DNA of 64,000 nt from Variovorax sp037204085 (GTDB taxonomy: Bacteria > Pseudomonadota > Gammaproteobacteria > Burkholderiales > Burkholderiaceae_C), in assembly GCF_037204085.1 (NCBI RefSeq), contig NZ_JBBCBW010000002.1, positions 405,005 through 469,004 of the forward strand, in the 5' to 3' direction. The notes below the pieces were generated by a model. That model saw only the letters and a program-made list of their open reading frames with translations. It had not been told where the DNA came from and searched no databases. Below, in pieces: positions 8,678-16,950 of the stretch. The translations under genes were made by a program, and so were the position numbers. Positions within the stretch are counted from its first letter, which is position 1. Each line of letters opens with the position of its first letter.

Positions 8678-9559
8678 TTATTGCCGCGCGGTGCGGATGT
8701 TCGGCGGCAGCGCCTGCGGCCAGCTGGTGCGAAATGGATTGATGTCGAGCCCGCCGCGCCGCGTGTAGCGCGCATACACCGCAAGCTTGTTCGGTTTGCA
8801 GCGGTTCCAGATGTCCGTGAAGATGCGCTCGGCACACGGCTCGTGAAACTCGTTGTGGTTGCGAAAGCTCACGATGTACGCCAGCAGGCCGGCCTGGTCG
8901 ATGGCGGGCCCGCTGTAGCGGATCTGCACGCTGCCCCAGTCGGGCTGCCCGGTAACGAGGCAATTGCTCTTGAGCAGGCGGCTGGTGAGCGTTTCGTTCA
9001 CCGGCGGCTGGGTGGCGTCGCTCGACAGCAGCTCGGGCGCGGGCTGGTAGTGGGTGCACTCGATGTCGAGCCGGTCGAGGTCGAGCCCGTCGAGTTCATG
9101 CACGGGCTCGCGGTCGAACATGTCGGGCGCGAGCAGCTTCACGCCAATGCCGGCGGATTGGTCGCTGCCGCGCCAGAGCGCCTCGGTCAGGTCGGTGCGC
9201 ATGAGGTCACGCACGGCATCGATGCTTGCAAAAGCGGTGCTGTTGAAGCTGTTGAGGTACAGCTTGAACGACTTGCTCTCGATGATGTTGGGCGTTTCGC
9301 AGGGAATGGTGAAGTGCGCAATGGCCAGCTGCGGCTTGCCGCGCAGGTTGAGCCAGCTCACTTCGAATGCGGTCCAGAGATCGGCGCCGAAGAAAGGCAG
9401 CGCGCCGGCGGCAATGCCCATGGCCTCGCGCTGGGTGGCGCGCGCAATCGGAAAAAGCAGCGAGGGGTCGTACTTGTCCGCATAGGCCGAGGCGCGGCCC
9501 AGTTGCGACTGCTCGGGCGTGTTCGGGTTCGGGTTGGGGGGAATGTTGTCCAGGCTCAT
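8678..9559 (-). CDS. queF: NADPH-dependent 7-cyano-7-deazaguanine (preQ0) reductase QueF, long bimodular form
   Basis: Reduces the nitrile of preQ0 to the amine preQ1 in queuosine biosynthesis, in the cytosol. At 293 residues it matches the long, E. coli-type QueF with two tunnel-fold modules. The QueF signature ESKSFKLYLNSFN is at residues 94-106. The active-site Cys200 lies in KSNCLVTGQPDWG, with Asp207 in PDWG and His239-Glu240 in FHEPCAERIF. The ATG at 9559 overlaps the stop of the upstream alpha/beta hydrolase gene by 4 bases (ATGA), so it is translationally coupled. No other queuosine genes (queC, queD, queE, tgt) are in the window. Confidence 0.97.
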   Translation of the reverse strand: MSLDNIPPNPNPNTPEQSQLGRASAYADKYDPSLLFPIARATQREAMGIAAGALPFFGADLWTAFEVSWLNLRGKPQLAIAHFTIPCETPNIIESKSFKLYLNSFNSTAFASIDAVRDLMRTDLTEALWRGSDQSAGIGVKLLAPDMFDREPVHELDGLDLDRLDIECTHYQPAPELLSSDATQPPVNETLTSRLLKSNCLVTGQPDWGSVQIRYSGPAIDQAGLLAYIVSFRNHNEFHEPCAERIFTDIWNRCKPNKLAVYARYTRRGGLDINPFRTSWPQALPPNIRTARQ

Positions 9560-10455
9560 GGCTTGTGGTGTTCTTCGGCCGCGTGCAGAAACGGGGCGAT
9601 GTGATTGACGAGGATGGCGCACACCTCGGGCGGCAGGTCGTGGCCCATGCCGGGAATGCTGATGAATTTCGAGCCGGGAATTCGCTTGGCGGTGTCTTGC
9701 CCGCAGACCATCGGCACCAGCGCATCGGCTTCGCCATGCAGCACCAGCGTCGGGCATTTGATGCGCGGCAGCACTTCGGGCCGGCGCGAATCGGCGCCAA
9801 TCGCGAGCATCTGGCGGAACATGCCGGCCGGGCGGTAGGCGCGGCGCATGCTGAAGGTCAGGCGCTCGGACAGCTCTTCGGTGCTTTGCGGGTAGGCGGG
9901 GCTCTGGATGAGCCTGAGCAGCTTGACGCTGTGGGCCACCAGTTCGGCCTCGCCGCCGCCCAGCGGGCGGCGCAGCAGCATGGCGGCAACGTCGCTACGG
10001 GGCCCGGGCAGGCCGCGCGCGCCGCTCGAGCTCATGATGCTCACGAGGCGGGTCACGCGGTCGGGTGCAGCGGCGGCCAGGTGCTGCGCGATCATGCCGC
10101 CCATCGAGGCGCCAATGACGTGCGCCTGCTTGATACCCAGCGCGTCGAGCACGCCCAGCGAATCGCGCGCCATGTCTTGCAGCGTGTAGGCCGAACGCAC
10201 CTGCAGGCCGAGGCGCTGGCGGATGCTTTCCCACACGATGTTGCCGGTGCCTGCATGGTCGAAGCCCTGGCTCAGGCCGATGTCGCGGTTGTCGTGGCGC
10301 ACCACGCGAAAACCCGCATCCACTAGGCCCTGCACAAAAGGCTGCGGCCAGCCGACGAGCTGCATGCCCAGGCCCATGATGAGCAAGGCGACCGGGCGCC
10401 CTTCGCCGCCGGTGTCTTCGACCTCGATCTGCAATCCGTTGGCTTGGAGCTTCAT
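9556..10455 (-). CDS. Alpha/beta-fold hydrolase
   Basis: A 299-residue soluble alpha/beta hydrolase. The nucleophile elbow GASMGG places Ser117. The catalytic Asp follows in HGEADALVP and the catalytic His in GMGHDLP near residue 270. The oxyanion region is IMGLGMQLVGW, and RHDNRDIGLSQG resembles epoxide-hydrolase and esterase relatives. There is no signal peptide. It is coupled to queF downstream (4-base overlap) and starts 9 bases after the oxygenase gene, so the four genes from yaaA to queF look like one transcript. The substrate cannot be deduced, and no link to queuosine is implied beyond position. Confidence 0.9.
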   Translation of the reverse strand: MKLQANGLQIEVEDTGGEGRPVALLIMGLGMQLVGWPQPFVQGLVDAGFRVVRHDNRDIGLSQGFDHAGTGNIVWESIRQRLGLQVRSAYTLQDMARDSLGVLDALGIKQAHVIGASMGGMIAQHLAAAAPDRVTRLVSIMSSSGARGLPGPRSDVAAMLLRRPLGGGEAELVAHSVKLLRLIQSPAYPQSTEELSERLTFSMRRAYRPAGMFRQMLAIGADSRRPEVLPRIKCPTLVLHGEADALVPMVCGQDTAKRIPGSKFISIPGMGHDLPPEVCAILVNHIAPFLHAAEEHHKP

Positions 10456-10464
10456 GGGTTCGTT

Positions 10465-11304
10465 TTATTTGAATTCGCGTTCGCGCAGCCACTTGGTGGC
10501 CACCCACTTCTCGCCCGCGAGCACCGGTGCGCCGCCGTGCAGCGTGCGGGTGGCGGGGTCGGGTTCGTCGTAGCTGAAGAAAACGCCTGTGCCGCGCACG
10601 GGCGCCACTTCCAGGCCGACATCCGGGAAGGTGGTGGCGCCGCCCTGCTCGGGCTCCTGCAGGTACATGACCAGCGTGGCCACGCGCTGGCCGCCGCGCT
10701 TGAGAATGGTGGGCGTGCCCGGCTCGCCGGGGTCGAAGTAGTCGTAGTGCGGGCGGTACTGCGCACCGGGTGCGTAGCGCAGGATCTGCAGGCCCTCGCC
10801 AAACTCCACCGGCCAGCGCAGCAGCGCGGCAATGCGCTGCTCGAGGCGCGCGACGATTTCGTTTTCACCGCGCTCGAAGAACATGCCGTCGCTGGTGCGA
10901 TCGACGTTCAGCACCTCGCCGCCGGTGCGGGTTTCAACCGTGAGCGAGCGCGCGAGCCGCACCCGCGCGGCGGCAATCAGGCCTTCGCACTCTTCGGGCG
11001 ACAAGAGGTTGCCGAAGACGACCACGCGTGGATGCTGCATGGTGTGCAGCACCTGAACGCGCCGGTCGCCGGCATCGATGTAGAGCGGCGCACCTTCCAG
11101 GTTGGGGCCGGGCATGTCGGTGCGGCGCGGCTTGGAAACTTCCACATGAGGGAACCCAGCCTCGAGCTGCGCCAGCGCGAGGTCGGTGGCGGCGTCCTGC
11201 CAGCCGGCGGCGCGCATCGAGGCGCGCAGCGCGGGCACCGAATGCCCCGCCGCGAGCTGCGACACCAGCCATTCCCTCAGCTCGGGACTGATCGCCTGTG
11301 ACAT
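10465..11304 (-). CDS. 2-oxoglutarate/Fe(II) oxygenase, prolyl 4-hydroxylase type
   Basis: A 279-residue protein whose C-terminal half (about 90-279) is a 2OG-Fe(II) dioxygenase domain. The iron ligands are His186 and Asp188 (RPHYDYF) and His256 (LHGGAP). Lys266 (EKWVATKW) is placed to bind the 2-oxoglutarate carboxylate. The N-terminal 50 residues (ELREWLVSQLAAGHS) form a short helical module of the kind found in bacterial P4H-like proteins. The target protein or peptide is unknown. The ATG at 11304 follows the yaaA stop by a single base. Confidence 0.9.
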   Translation of the reverse strand: MSQAISPELREWLVSQLAAGHSVPALRASMRAAGWQDAATDLALAQLEAGFPHVEVSKPRRTDMPGPNLEGAPLYIDAGDRRVQVLHTMQHPRVVVFGNLLSPEECEGLIAAARVRLARSLTVETRTGGEVLNVDRTSDGMFFERGENEIVARLEQRIAALLRWPVEFGEGLQILRYAPGAQYRPHYDYFDPGEPGTPTILKRGGQRVATLVMYLQEPEQGGATTFPDVGLEVAPVRGTGVFFSYDEPDPATRTLHGGAPVLAGEKWVATKWLREREFK

Positions 11305-11305
11305 A

Positions 11306-12088
11306 TCAAGTCTTCCTTCTGAACACCAGCTTTTCGGCCGTCGAGGCCTCGGCGTCGAAACCATAACCTTCGAGATCGAATTTTTCCAGCGCCTTGGGCG
11401 TGGCGGCCTTGTGCAGCACCGCCCAGCGCGCCAGCAGGCCGCGGGCGCGCTTGGCGTAGAAGCTCACGATCTTGTACCTGTCGCCCTTCCATTCCTCGAA
11501 CACGCATTCGACCACGCGCGCCTTGAGCACCTTCAGGTCGACCGACCGGAAGTATTCCTGCGAGGCGACGTTGACCACCACGGGCGTGCGGTCTGCCGCC
11601 AAGCGCTCATTCAAGTGCTCTGCAATGCGCGAGCCCCAGAAGGCATACAGGTCCTTGCCATGCTTGTTGGCAAGCGGCGTGCCCATCTCGAGCCGGTAGG
11701 GCTGCAACAGATCGAGCGGGCGCAGCAGGCCGTAGAGACCGCTCAGGATGCAGACATGCTCCTGCGCCCACTCCAGCTGAGCGGGCGTGAGCGACCGGGC
11801 ATCGAGACCGCCGTACACGTCGCCATCGAACGCGAAGGCGGCCTGGCGGGCGTTTTTTGGCGTGCTTTTACCGGCCCAGGCGTGGTAGCGGGCCACGTTG
11901 AGGGTGGAGAGCTTGTCCGACAGGTGCATGAGCTCCGAGATCTGCTGCGGCGACTTCTCGCGCAGCAGCTTGATCAGTTCGGCCGACGGGCCGCGGGGGG
12001 CCTCGAAATGGGGTTTGGTGGCGGGGATTTCATCGGGAACGGGCGTGTCGTAGTCGAGCGACTTCGCAGGGGAGAGCAGAAACAGCAT
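11306..12088 (-). CDS. yaaA: Peroxide stress protein YaaA (DUF328/UPF0246)
   Basis: A 260-residue YaaA protein, known in E. coli to limit damage from hydrogen peroxide by keeping unincorporated iron low. The N-terminus MLFLLSPAKSLDYDTP, the central ILSGLYGLLRPLDLLQPYRL and VVNVASQEYF are family hallmarks. The ATG at 12088 gives the normal family start. It is divergent from valS and heads the minus-strand run yaaA, 2OG oxygenase, hydrolase, queF. Confidence 0.95.
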   Translation of the reverse strand: MLFLLSPAKSLDYDTPVPDEIPATKPHFEAPRGPSAELIKLLREKSPQQISELMHLSDKLSTLNVARYHAWAGKSTPKNARQAAFAFDGDVYGGLDARSLTPAQLEWAQEHVCILSGLYGLLRPLDLLQPYRLEMGTPLANKHGKDLYAFWGSRIAEHLNERLAADRTPVVVNVASQEYFRSVDLKVLKARVVECVFEEWKGDRYKIVSFYAKRARGLLARWAVLHKAATPKALEKFDLEGYGFDAEASTAEKLVFRRKT

Positions 12089-12163
12089 TCGCGGAATTAT
12101 CGGGCGCGCCGATGACGGGGTACCTCCCCGGTAAAATCGCCGCCATTCCCACCCTGTGACCGA

Positions 12164-12185
12164 CGGCACCCGCGGGTGCCGTTTT
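12164..12185 (+). promoter_or_regulatory. GC-rich leader hairpin with U-tract directly before valS
   Basis: CGGCACCC (12164-12171) and GGGTGCCG (12174-12181) are perfectly complementary, separated by two bases and followed by TTTT. It looks like a small intrinsic terminator but ends only 11 bases before the valS start codon at 12197. No Shine-Dalgarno sequence lies in those 11 bases. It could be an attenuator, a translation-modulating structure, or the end of an upstream transcript. A possible -10 element TAAAAT is at 12132-12137. Confidence 0.5.
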
Positions 12186-12196
12186 GCATTCTCCCC

Positions 12197-15094
12197 ATGA
12201 GCGAATCCACCACTCCCACCGCCCAACCTGGACTGGACAGCCTGTCCAAATCGTTCGAACCCGCCGCCATCGAGGCGCACTGGGGCCCGGAGTGGGAAAA
12301 GCGCGGCTATGCCAAGGCAGGCTTCCGCGGCACCCAGCAGCCCAAGGAAGGCGCCGATTCCTTCGCCATCCAGCTGCCGCCGCCCAACGTGACGGGCACG
12401 CTGCACATGGGGCATGCGTTCAACCAGACCATCATGGACAGCCTCACGCGCTACCACCGCATGAAGGGCGACAACACGCTGTGGGTGCCGGGCACCGACC
12501 ATGCGGGCATCGCAACGCAGATCGTGGTGGAGCGGCAGCTGCAGGAACAGAAGATCAGCCGGCACGACATGGGCCCCACGCCCGCCGAGGCGCGCAAGAA
12601 CTTCGTTGCCAAGGTGTGGGAGTGGAAGGAAAAGAGCGGCAACACCATCACCGGCCAGATGCGCCGCATGGGCGACACGGTCGACTGGAGCCGCGAATAC
12701 TTCACGATGGACGAAGACCTGTCGAAGGTGGTCACGCAAACCTTCGTCTCGCTGTATGAAGAAGGCCTGATCTACCGCGGCAAGCGCCTGGGCAACTGGG
12801 ACCCGGTGCTCAAGACATCGGTGAGCGACCTCGAAGTCGAAAGCGAAGAGGAAGACGGCTCGCTCTGGCACATCGCCTATCCGCTCGAGGACGGCAGCGG
12901 CACGCTCACTGTTGCCACCACCCGCCCTGAAACCATGCTGGGCGACACGGCCGTGATGGTTCACCCCGAAGACGAACGCTACAAGCACCTGATCGGCCAG
13001 CGCGTGAAGCTGCCGCTGGTGGACCGTCTGATCCCCATCATTGCCGACGACTACGTCGACAAGGAATTTGGCACCGGCGTGGTCAAGGTGACGCCCGCGC
13101 ACGACTACAACGACTACGCCGTGGGCCAGCGGCACAAGCTCGAGCTGATCGGCATCCTGACGCTCGATGCGACCATCAACGACAACGCGCCCGAGAAGTA
13201 CCGCGGCATGGACCGCTTCGTGGCGCGCAAGGCCATCGTGGCCGACCTGGAGGCGCTCGGCCTCATGGTCGAGGTGAAGAAGCACAAGCTGATGGTGCCG
13301 CGCTGCGCGCGCTCTGGCGCCATCGTCGAGCCGATGCTCACCGACCAGTGGTACGTGGCCATGACGCGGCCGGGTGCCGACGGCACCTCGATCGCGCAGA
13401 AGGCCATCGACGTGGTGAAGACCGGCGAGGTGCGCTTCGTGCCCGAGAACTGGGTCAACACCTACAACCACTGGATGGAGAACATCCAGGACTGGACCAT
13501 TTCGCGCCAGCTCTGGTGGGGCCACCAGATTCCGGCCTGGTACGACGACGAAGGCAATGTGTACGTGGCGCACGACGAGGCGGAGGCCGAGGCCAAGGCA
13601 CAGGGCAAGAAGCTGCGCCGCGACGAAGACGTGCTCGACACCTGGTATTCGTCGGCGCTGGTGCCCTTCTCTTCTCTCGGCTGGCCCGAAAAGACCAAGG
13701 ACCTGGAGCTGTACCTGCCCTCGAGCGTGCTGGTAACGGGCTACGACATCATCTTCTTCTGGGTCGCCCGGATGATCATGATGACCAAGCATTTCACCGG
13801 CAAGGTGCCGTTCAGGGACGTGTACATCCACGGCCTGGTGCGCGATGCGCAGGGCAAGAAGATGAGCAAGTCCGAAGGCAACGTGCTCGACCCGGTGGAC
13901 CTGATCGACGGCATTGCGCTGCCCGAGCTGCTCGACAAGCGCACGCAGGGCCTGCGCAAGCCCGAGACCGCGCCCGCGGTGCGCAAGAACACGCAGAAAG
14001 AATTTCCGGACGGCATTCCGGCGTTCGGCGCCGATGCGCTGCGCTTTACCTTCGCGTCGCTCGCATCGCTGGGACGCAGCATCAACTTCGACAGCAAGCG
14101 CTGCGAGGGCTACCGCAACTTCTGCAACAAGCTCTGGAATGCCACGCGCTTCGTGCTGATGAATTGCGAGGGCCAGGATTGCGGCCTTCGCGAGCACACC
14201 AAGGAAGAGTGCGCGGTCGGCGGCCCGGCCCACGGCTACCTGAAATTCAGCCGCGCCGACTTCTGGATCGCCTCGCAGCTGCAGCGCGTCGAAGCCGAAG
14301 TGGCCAAGGGCTTCGAGGAGTACCGGCTCGACAACGTAGCCAACGCCATCTACCAGTTTGCATGGGACGAGTTCTGCGACTGGTACCTGGAGATTGCCAA
14401 GGTGCAGATCCAGACCGGGGACGACTCGCAAAAGCGCGCCACGCGCCGCACGCTGATCCGCACGCTCGAAGCGCTGCTGCGGCTAGCTCATCCGGTGATT
14501 CCGTTCATCACCGAAGAGCTGTGGCAGAAGGTTGCGCCCGTGGCCGGGCGCGAGGGCGACTCGATCATGGTGGCGGCGTATCCGAAGAGCCAGCCCGAAA
14601 AGATCGACGAAGCGGCCGAGGCGCATGTGGCGCGGCTGAAGGCGCTGGTCGATGCCTGCCGCACCCTGCGCGGCGAAATGAATGTGTCGCCCGCGGTGCG
14701 CCTGCCCCTTTATGCGGTGGCCGACGATGCCGAAGGCGCGGCTTTCCTGCGCGATGCGGCGCCGGTGCTGCAGGCGCTGGCCAAGCTCAAGGAAGTGAAG
14801 GTCTTCGACGACGAGGCTTCATGGTCTGCCGCGGCCGAAGCGGCGCCCGTGGCCGTGGTCGGCTCGGCACGCCTGTGCCTGCACATGGAAATCGACAAAG
14901 CCGCCGAACGTGCGCGCATCGGCAAGGAAATTGCTCGCATCGAGGGCGAGATCCTCAAAGTGAACAGCAAGCTGGGAAATGAGGCCTTTGTAGCTAAGGC
15001 ACCGCCCGCCGTGATCGAGCAGGAACGTAAACGTCTGGCTGACTTCACGGCGATGCTGGAGCGTTTGGGCGAACAGCTTAGGCGCCTCGGCTGA
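12197..15094 (+). CDS. valS: Valine--tRNA ligase
   Basis: A 965-residue class I aminoacyl-tRNA synthetase that charges tRNA-Val in the cytosol. The HIGH motif is PPNVTGTLHMGH near residue 75 and the KMSKS motif is GKKMSKSEGNVLDP in the catalytic domain. The editing domain contains TTRPETMLGDTAV and the C-terminal helical arm ends with RLADFTAMLERLGEQL. The internal ATG giving MSESTTPTAQ at 12197 was chosen over an upstream ATG at 12176, which would lie inside the leader hairpin. It is monocistronic or followed by galU after 107 bases. Confidence 0.98.
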   Translation: MSESTTPTAQPGLDSLSKSFEPAAIEAHWGPEWEKRGYAKAGFRGTQQPKEGADSFAIQLPPPNVTGTLHMGHAFNQTIMDSLTRYHRMKGDNTLWVPGTDHAGIATQIVVERQLQEQKISRHDMGPTPAEARKNFVAKVWEWKEKSGNTITGQMRRMGDTVDWSREYFTMDEDLSKVVTQTFVSLYEEGLIYRGKRLGNWDPVLKTSVSDLEVESEEEDGSLWHIAYPLEDGSGTLTVATTRPETMLGDTAVMVHPEDERYKHLIGQRVKLPLVDRLIPIIADDYVDKEFGTGVVKVTPAHDYNDYAVGQRHKLELIGILTLDATINDNAPEKYRGMDRFVARKAIVADLEALGLMVEVKKHKLMVPRCARSGAIVEPMLTDQWYVAMTRPGADGTSIAQKAIDVVKTGEVRFVPENWVNTYNHWMENIQDWTISRQLWWGHQIPAWYDDEGNVYVAHDEAEAEAKAQGKKLRRDEDVLDTWYSSALVPFSSLGWPEKTKDLELYLPSSVLVTGYDIIFFWVARMIMMTKHFTGKVPFRDVYIHGLVRDAQGKKMSKSEGNVLDPVDLIDGIALPELLDKRTQGLRKPETAPAVRKNTQKEFPDGIPAFGADALRFTFASLASLGRSINFDSKRCEGYRNFCNKLWNATRFVLMNCEGQDCGLREHTKEECAVGGPAHGYLKFSRADFWIASQLQRVEAEVAKGFEEYRLDNVANAIYQFAWDEFCDWYLEIAKVQIQTGDDSQKRATRRTLIRTLEALLRLAHPVIPFITEELWQKVAPVAGREGDSIMVAAYPKSQPEKIDEAAEAHVARLKALVDACRTLRGEMNVSPAVRLPLYAVADDAEGAAFLRDAAPVLQALAKLKEVKVFDDEASWSAAAEAAPVAVVGSARLCLHMEIDKAAERARIGKEIARIEGEILKVNSKLGNEAFVAKAPPAVIEQERKRLADFTAMLERLGEQLRRLG

Positions 15095-15125
15095 CACACA
15101 TGGATCGGGCCTGGGTTTAGCATGG

Positions 15126-15152
15126 CAACGGCGGCTTTTTGCGCCGCCGTTG
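15126..15152. other. Perfect 10-bp stem-loop between valS and galU
   Basis: CAACGGCGGC (15126-15135) pairs perfectly with GCCGCCGTTG (15143-15152) across a 7-base loop containing five T. No T-run follows on either strand, so it is not a standard intrinsic terminator. It may act as an mRNA 3-prime protecting structure for valS or in the galU leader. Confidence 0.5.
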
Positions 15153-15201
15153 ACTGTAAAACCTTCTTCTTCAACCGAACGAACCGACGCCCAATTTGTC
15201 C

Positions 15202-16092
15202 ATGCCCACTCCCTCGACACGCATCCGCAAGGCCGTATTTCCTGTTGCAGGTTTCGGCACCCGCTTTCTGCCCGCCACCAAGGCGCAGCCAAAGGAAATG
15301 CTGCCCGTTGTCGACAAGCCACTCATCCAATACGCGGTTGAGGAAGCCTACGCGGCGGGCATTCGCGACATGATTTTCGTAACTGGCCGAAACAAACGTG
15401 CCATCGAAGACCACTACGACACCGCCTACGAACTCGAGAGCCAGCTCGAAGCCAGCGGCAAGCACGCATTGCTCGAAATTGCGCGCTCCGTCATGCCCGA
15501 CGACATGACCTGCTCCTACGTGCGCCAACCGCGCATGCTGGGCCTTGGCCATGCGGTGCTGTGCGCCGAACACCTGGTCGGCAACGAACCCTTTGCCGTG
15601 CTGCTGGCCGACGACTTGATGGTCGGCCCGGTGGGTGGCGCTCCGGTGCTCGCGCAGATGACGGCCGCCTTCGGCAAGCTGGGCGCCTCGGTGCTGGCAG
15701 TGCAGGAAGTGCCGCTCGAACACGTGAAGCGCTACGGCATCGTGGCGGGCGAATCCATCGGCGACGATCTCGTGAAGGTCGACCGCATGATCGAGAAGCC
15801 ATCGCCCGACAAGGCACCTTCGCGCCTTGGCGTGGCGGGCCGCTACATCCTCACGCCCGGCGTGTTCGACGAAATCCGCAACCAACCCAAGGGCGCGGGC
15901 GGCGAGATCCAACTCACCGATGGCATCGCGTCGTTGATGAAGAAGGAATCGGTCTACGCCTATGCCTACAAGGGCATCCGCTACGACTGCGGTAGCAAGG
16001 AAGGCTTTCTGCAAGCTTCCGTCGAGCTTGCGCTGGCGCACCCCGAGGTGGGCGCGCAATTCCGCGAATACCTCAAGAGCCTGGAGCTCTGA
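15202..16092 (+). CDS. galU: UTP--glucose-1-phosphate uridylyltransferase
   Basis: A 296-residue cytosolic enzyme making UDP-glucose for envelope polysaccharides and trehalose. The nucleotide-binding signature PVAGFGTRFLPATKAQPKEM is at the N-terminus, followed by VVDKPLIQYAVEEA. LLADDLMVG carries the metal-binding Asp pair. The ATG at 15202 was chosen; a TTG two codons upstream (15196) is less likely. A strong terminator follows 6 bases after the stop. Confidence 0.97.
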   Translation: MPTPSTRIRKAVFPVAGFGTRFLPATKAQPKEMLPVVDKPLIQYAVEEAYAAGIRDMIFVTGRNKRAIEDHYDTAYELESQLEASGKHALLEIARSVMPDDMTCSYVRQPRMLGLGHAVLCAEHLVGNEPFAVLLADDLMVGPVGGAPVLAQMTAAFGKLGASVLAVQEVPLEHVKRYGIVAGESIGDDLVKVDRMIEKPSPDKAPSRLGVAGRYILTPGVFDEIRNQPKGAGGEIQLTDGIASLMKKESVYAYAYKGIRYDCGSKEGFLQASVELALAHPEVGAQFREYLKSLEL

Positions 16093-16098
16093 AAGAAG

Positions 16099-16127
16099 AA
16101 AGGGCCCCACGGGGCCCTTTTCTTTTG
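16099..16127. terminator. Bidirectional rho-independent terminator between galU and the tusA-like gene
   Basis: AAAGGGCCCC (16099-16108) and GGGGCCCTTT (16111-16120) form a 10-bp stem with a 2-base spacer, followed by TCTTTT on the plus strand. On the minus strand it is followed by T-rich TTCTTCTTTC. It lies between the convergent stops of galU (16092) and the sulfurtransferase gene (16146) and can serve both. Confidence 0.93.
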
Positions 16128-16145
16128 CCGGTCAGCTTTTGCTGC

Positions 16146-16373
16146 TCAGCGCCGCTTCAGCACGTGGATGAAATCGCTGCCGACGGTCTGCTGCTCGACC
16201 AGCTCATTGCCGGTTTGCCGCGAAAAGGCCTGAAAGTCGCGCAGCGAGCCGGGGTCGGTCGACACCACCTTCAGCAGCTGGCCGCTGGCCATGTCGTTGA
16301 GCGATTTCTTCGCCTTGAGAATGGGCAGCGGGCAGTTCAGGCCCCGCGTGTCGAGTTCGCGATCAATTTGCAT
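16146..16373 (-). CDS. TusA/SirA-family sulfurtransferase
   Basis: A 75-residue protein of the TusA family, which accept and relay persulfide sulfur in thiolation or sulfur-oxidation pathways. The family motif RGLNCPLPILKAKKSL is at residues 10-25 with the persulfide-carrying Cys14 in CPLP. Its start overlaps the Nudix gene end by 11 bases. The position downstream of Nudix and cysM suggests co-transcription in a small sulfur and housekeeping operon. No tusBCDE genes are seen here. Confidence 0.93.
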   Translation of the reverse strand: MQIDRELDTRGLNCPLPILKAKKSLNDMASGQLLKVVSTDPGSLRDFQAFSRQTGNELVEQQTVGSDFIHVLKRR

Positions 16374-16941
16374 GCTTCGGCTCCTCGGGCGGCAAGTTCA
16401 GGCCGCGCCGCCGCTCTTCGTTTTCCGCCGCGGTAAAGAACACCGGCTCGTGCCCCCGGGTGCGCAGCCAGTCGGCCAGCGCATAGCCGGTGCCCGCGGG
16501 CCAGCACTTGAGATCGGGCAAGTCGTAGAGGCGATAGTCCAGCAACTCGGGCGAGAGCTTCACCTCGCCGTCGGCCACCACGTGGTACGCGATGATGATC
16601 TGGTTCATGCGCTGGAAGTCGTACGCGCCCACGAGCTTGGTCGCGCTCACGTCGAGGTTGGTTTCTTCCTTCACCTCGCGCGCAATGCCTTCCTCAGGCG
16701 TTTCACCGGCCTCCATGAAGCCGGTGATCAGTGCGTACATCTTCACCGGCCAGGCGGCGTTTCGCGCCAGCAGCACCTGGCCGTGGTATTCGACGATGGC
16801 CGCGAGCACGGGCGTGGGGTTGTTCCAGTGGGTGTGGCCGCAGTTGGGGCAACGCAGGCGCTCCTTGGCGCCGCCGTCTTCCATCAATGCGATCCATTCG
16901 AGCGGCGTGGCGCAGGCCTGGCAGAACTTGGGATGGGGCAT
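16363..16941 (-). CDS. Nudix hydrolase with N-terminal zinc ribbon
   Basis: A 192-residue Nudix pyrophosphohydrolase. The zinc ribbon uses Cys7/Cys10 and Cys31/Cys34 (FCQAC and RCPNCGHTHWNNP), as in NADH pyrophosphatases of the NudC type. The Nudix box spans about residues 74-98 (GFMEAGETPEEG then REVKEETNLDV) with all conserved Glu residues. It is shorter than E. coli NudC and lacks that enzyme's N-terminal domain, so the substrate (NADH, capped RNA or another nucleotide diphosphate) is uncertain. It lies 9 bases after cysM and overlaps the tusA-like gene. Confidence 0.92.
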   Translation of the reverse strand: MPHPKFCQACATPLEWIALMEDGGAKERLRCPNCGHTHWNNPTPVLAAIVEYHGQVLLARNAAWPVKMYALITGFMEAGETPEEGIAREVKEETNLDVSATKLVGAYDFQRMNQIIIAYHVVADGEVKLSPELLDYRLYDLPDLKCWPAGTGYALADWLRTRGHEPVFFTAAENEERRRGLNLPPEEPKHAN

Positions 16942-16950
16942 GGACTTCTG

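Noticed and set aside
12089..14431. Long minus-strand frame continuous with yaaA and opposite valS
   Set aside because: The yaaA product is complete from the ATG at 12088. The upstream extension is antisense to a canonical valyl-tRNA synthetase and has no recognisable domain.
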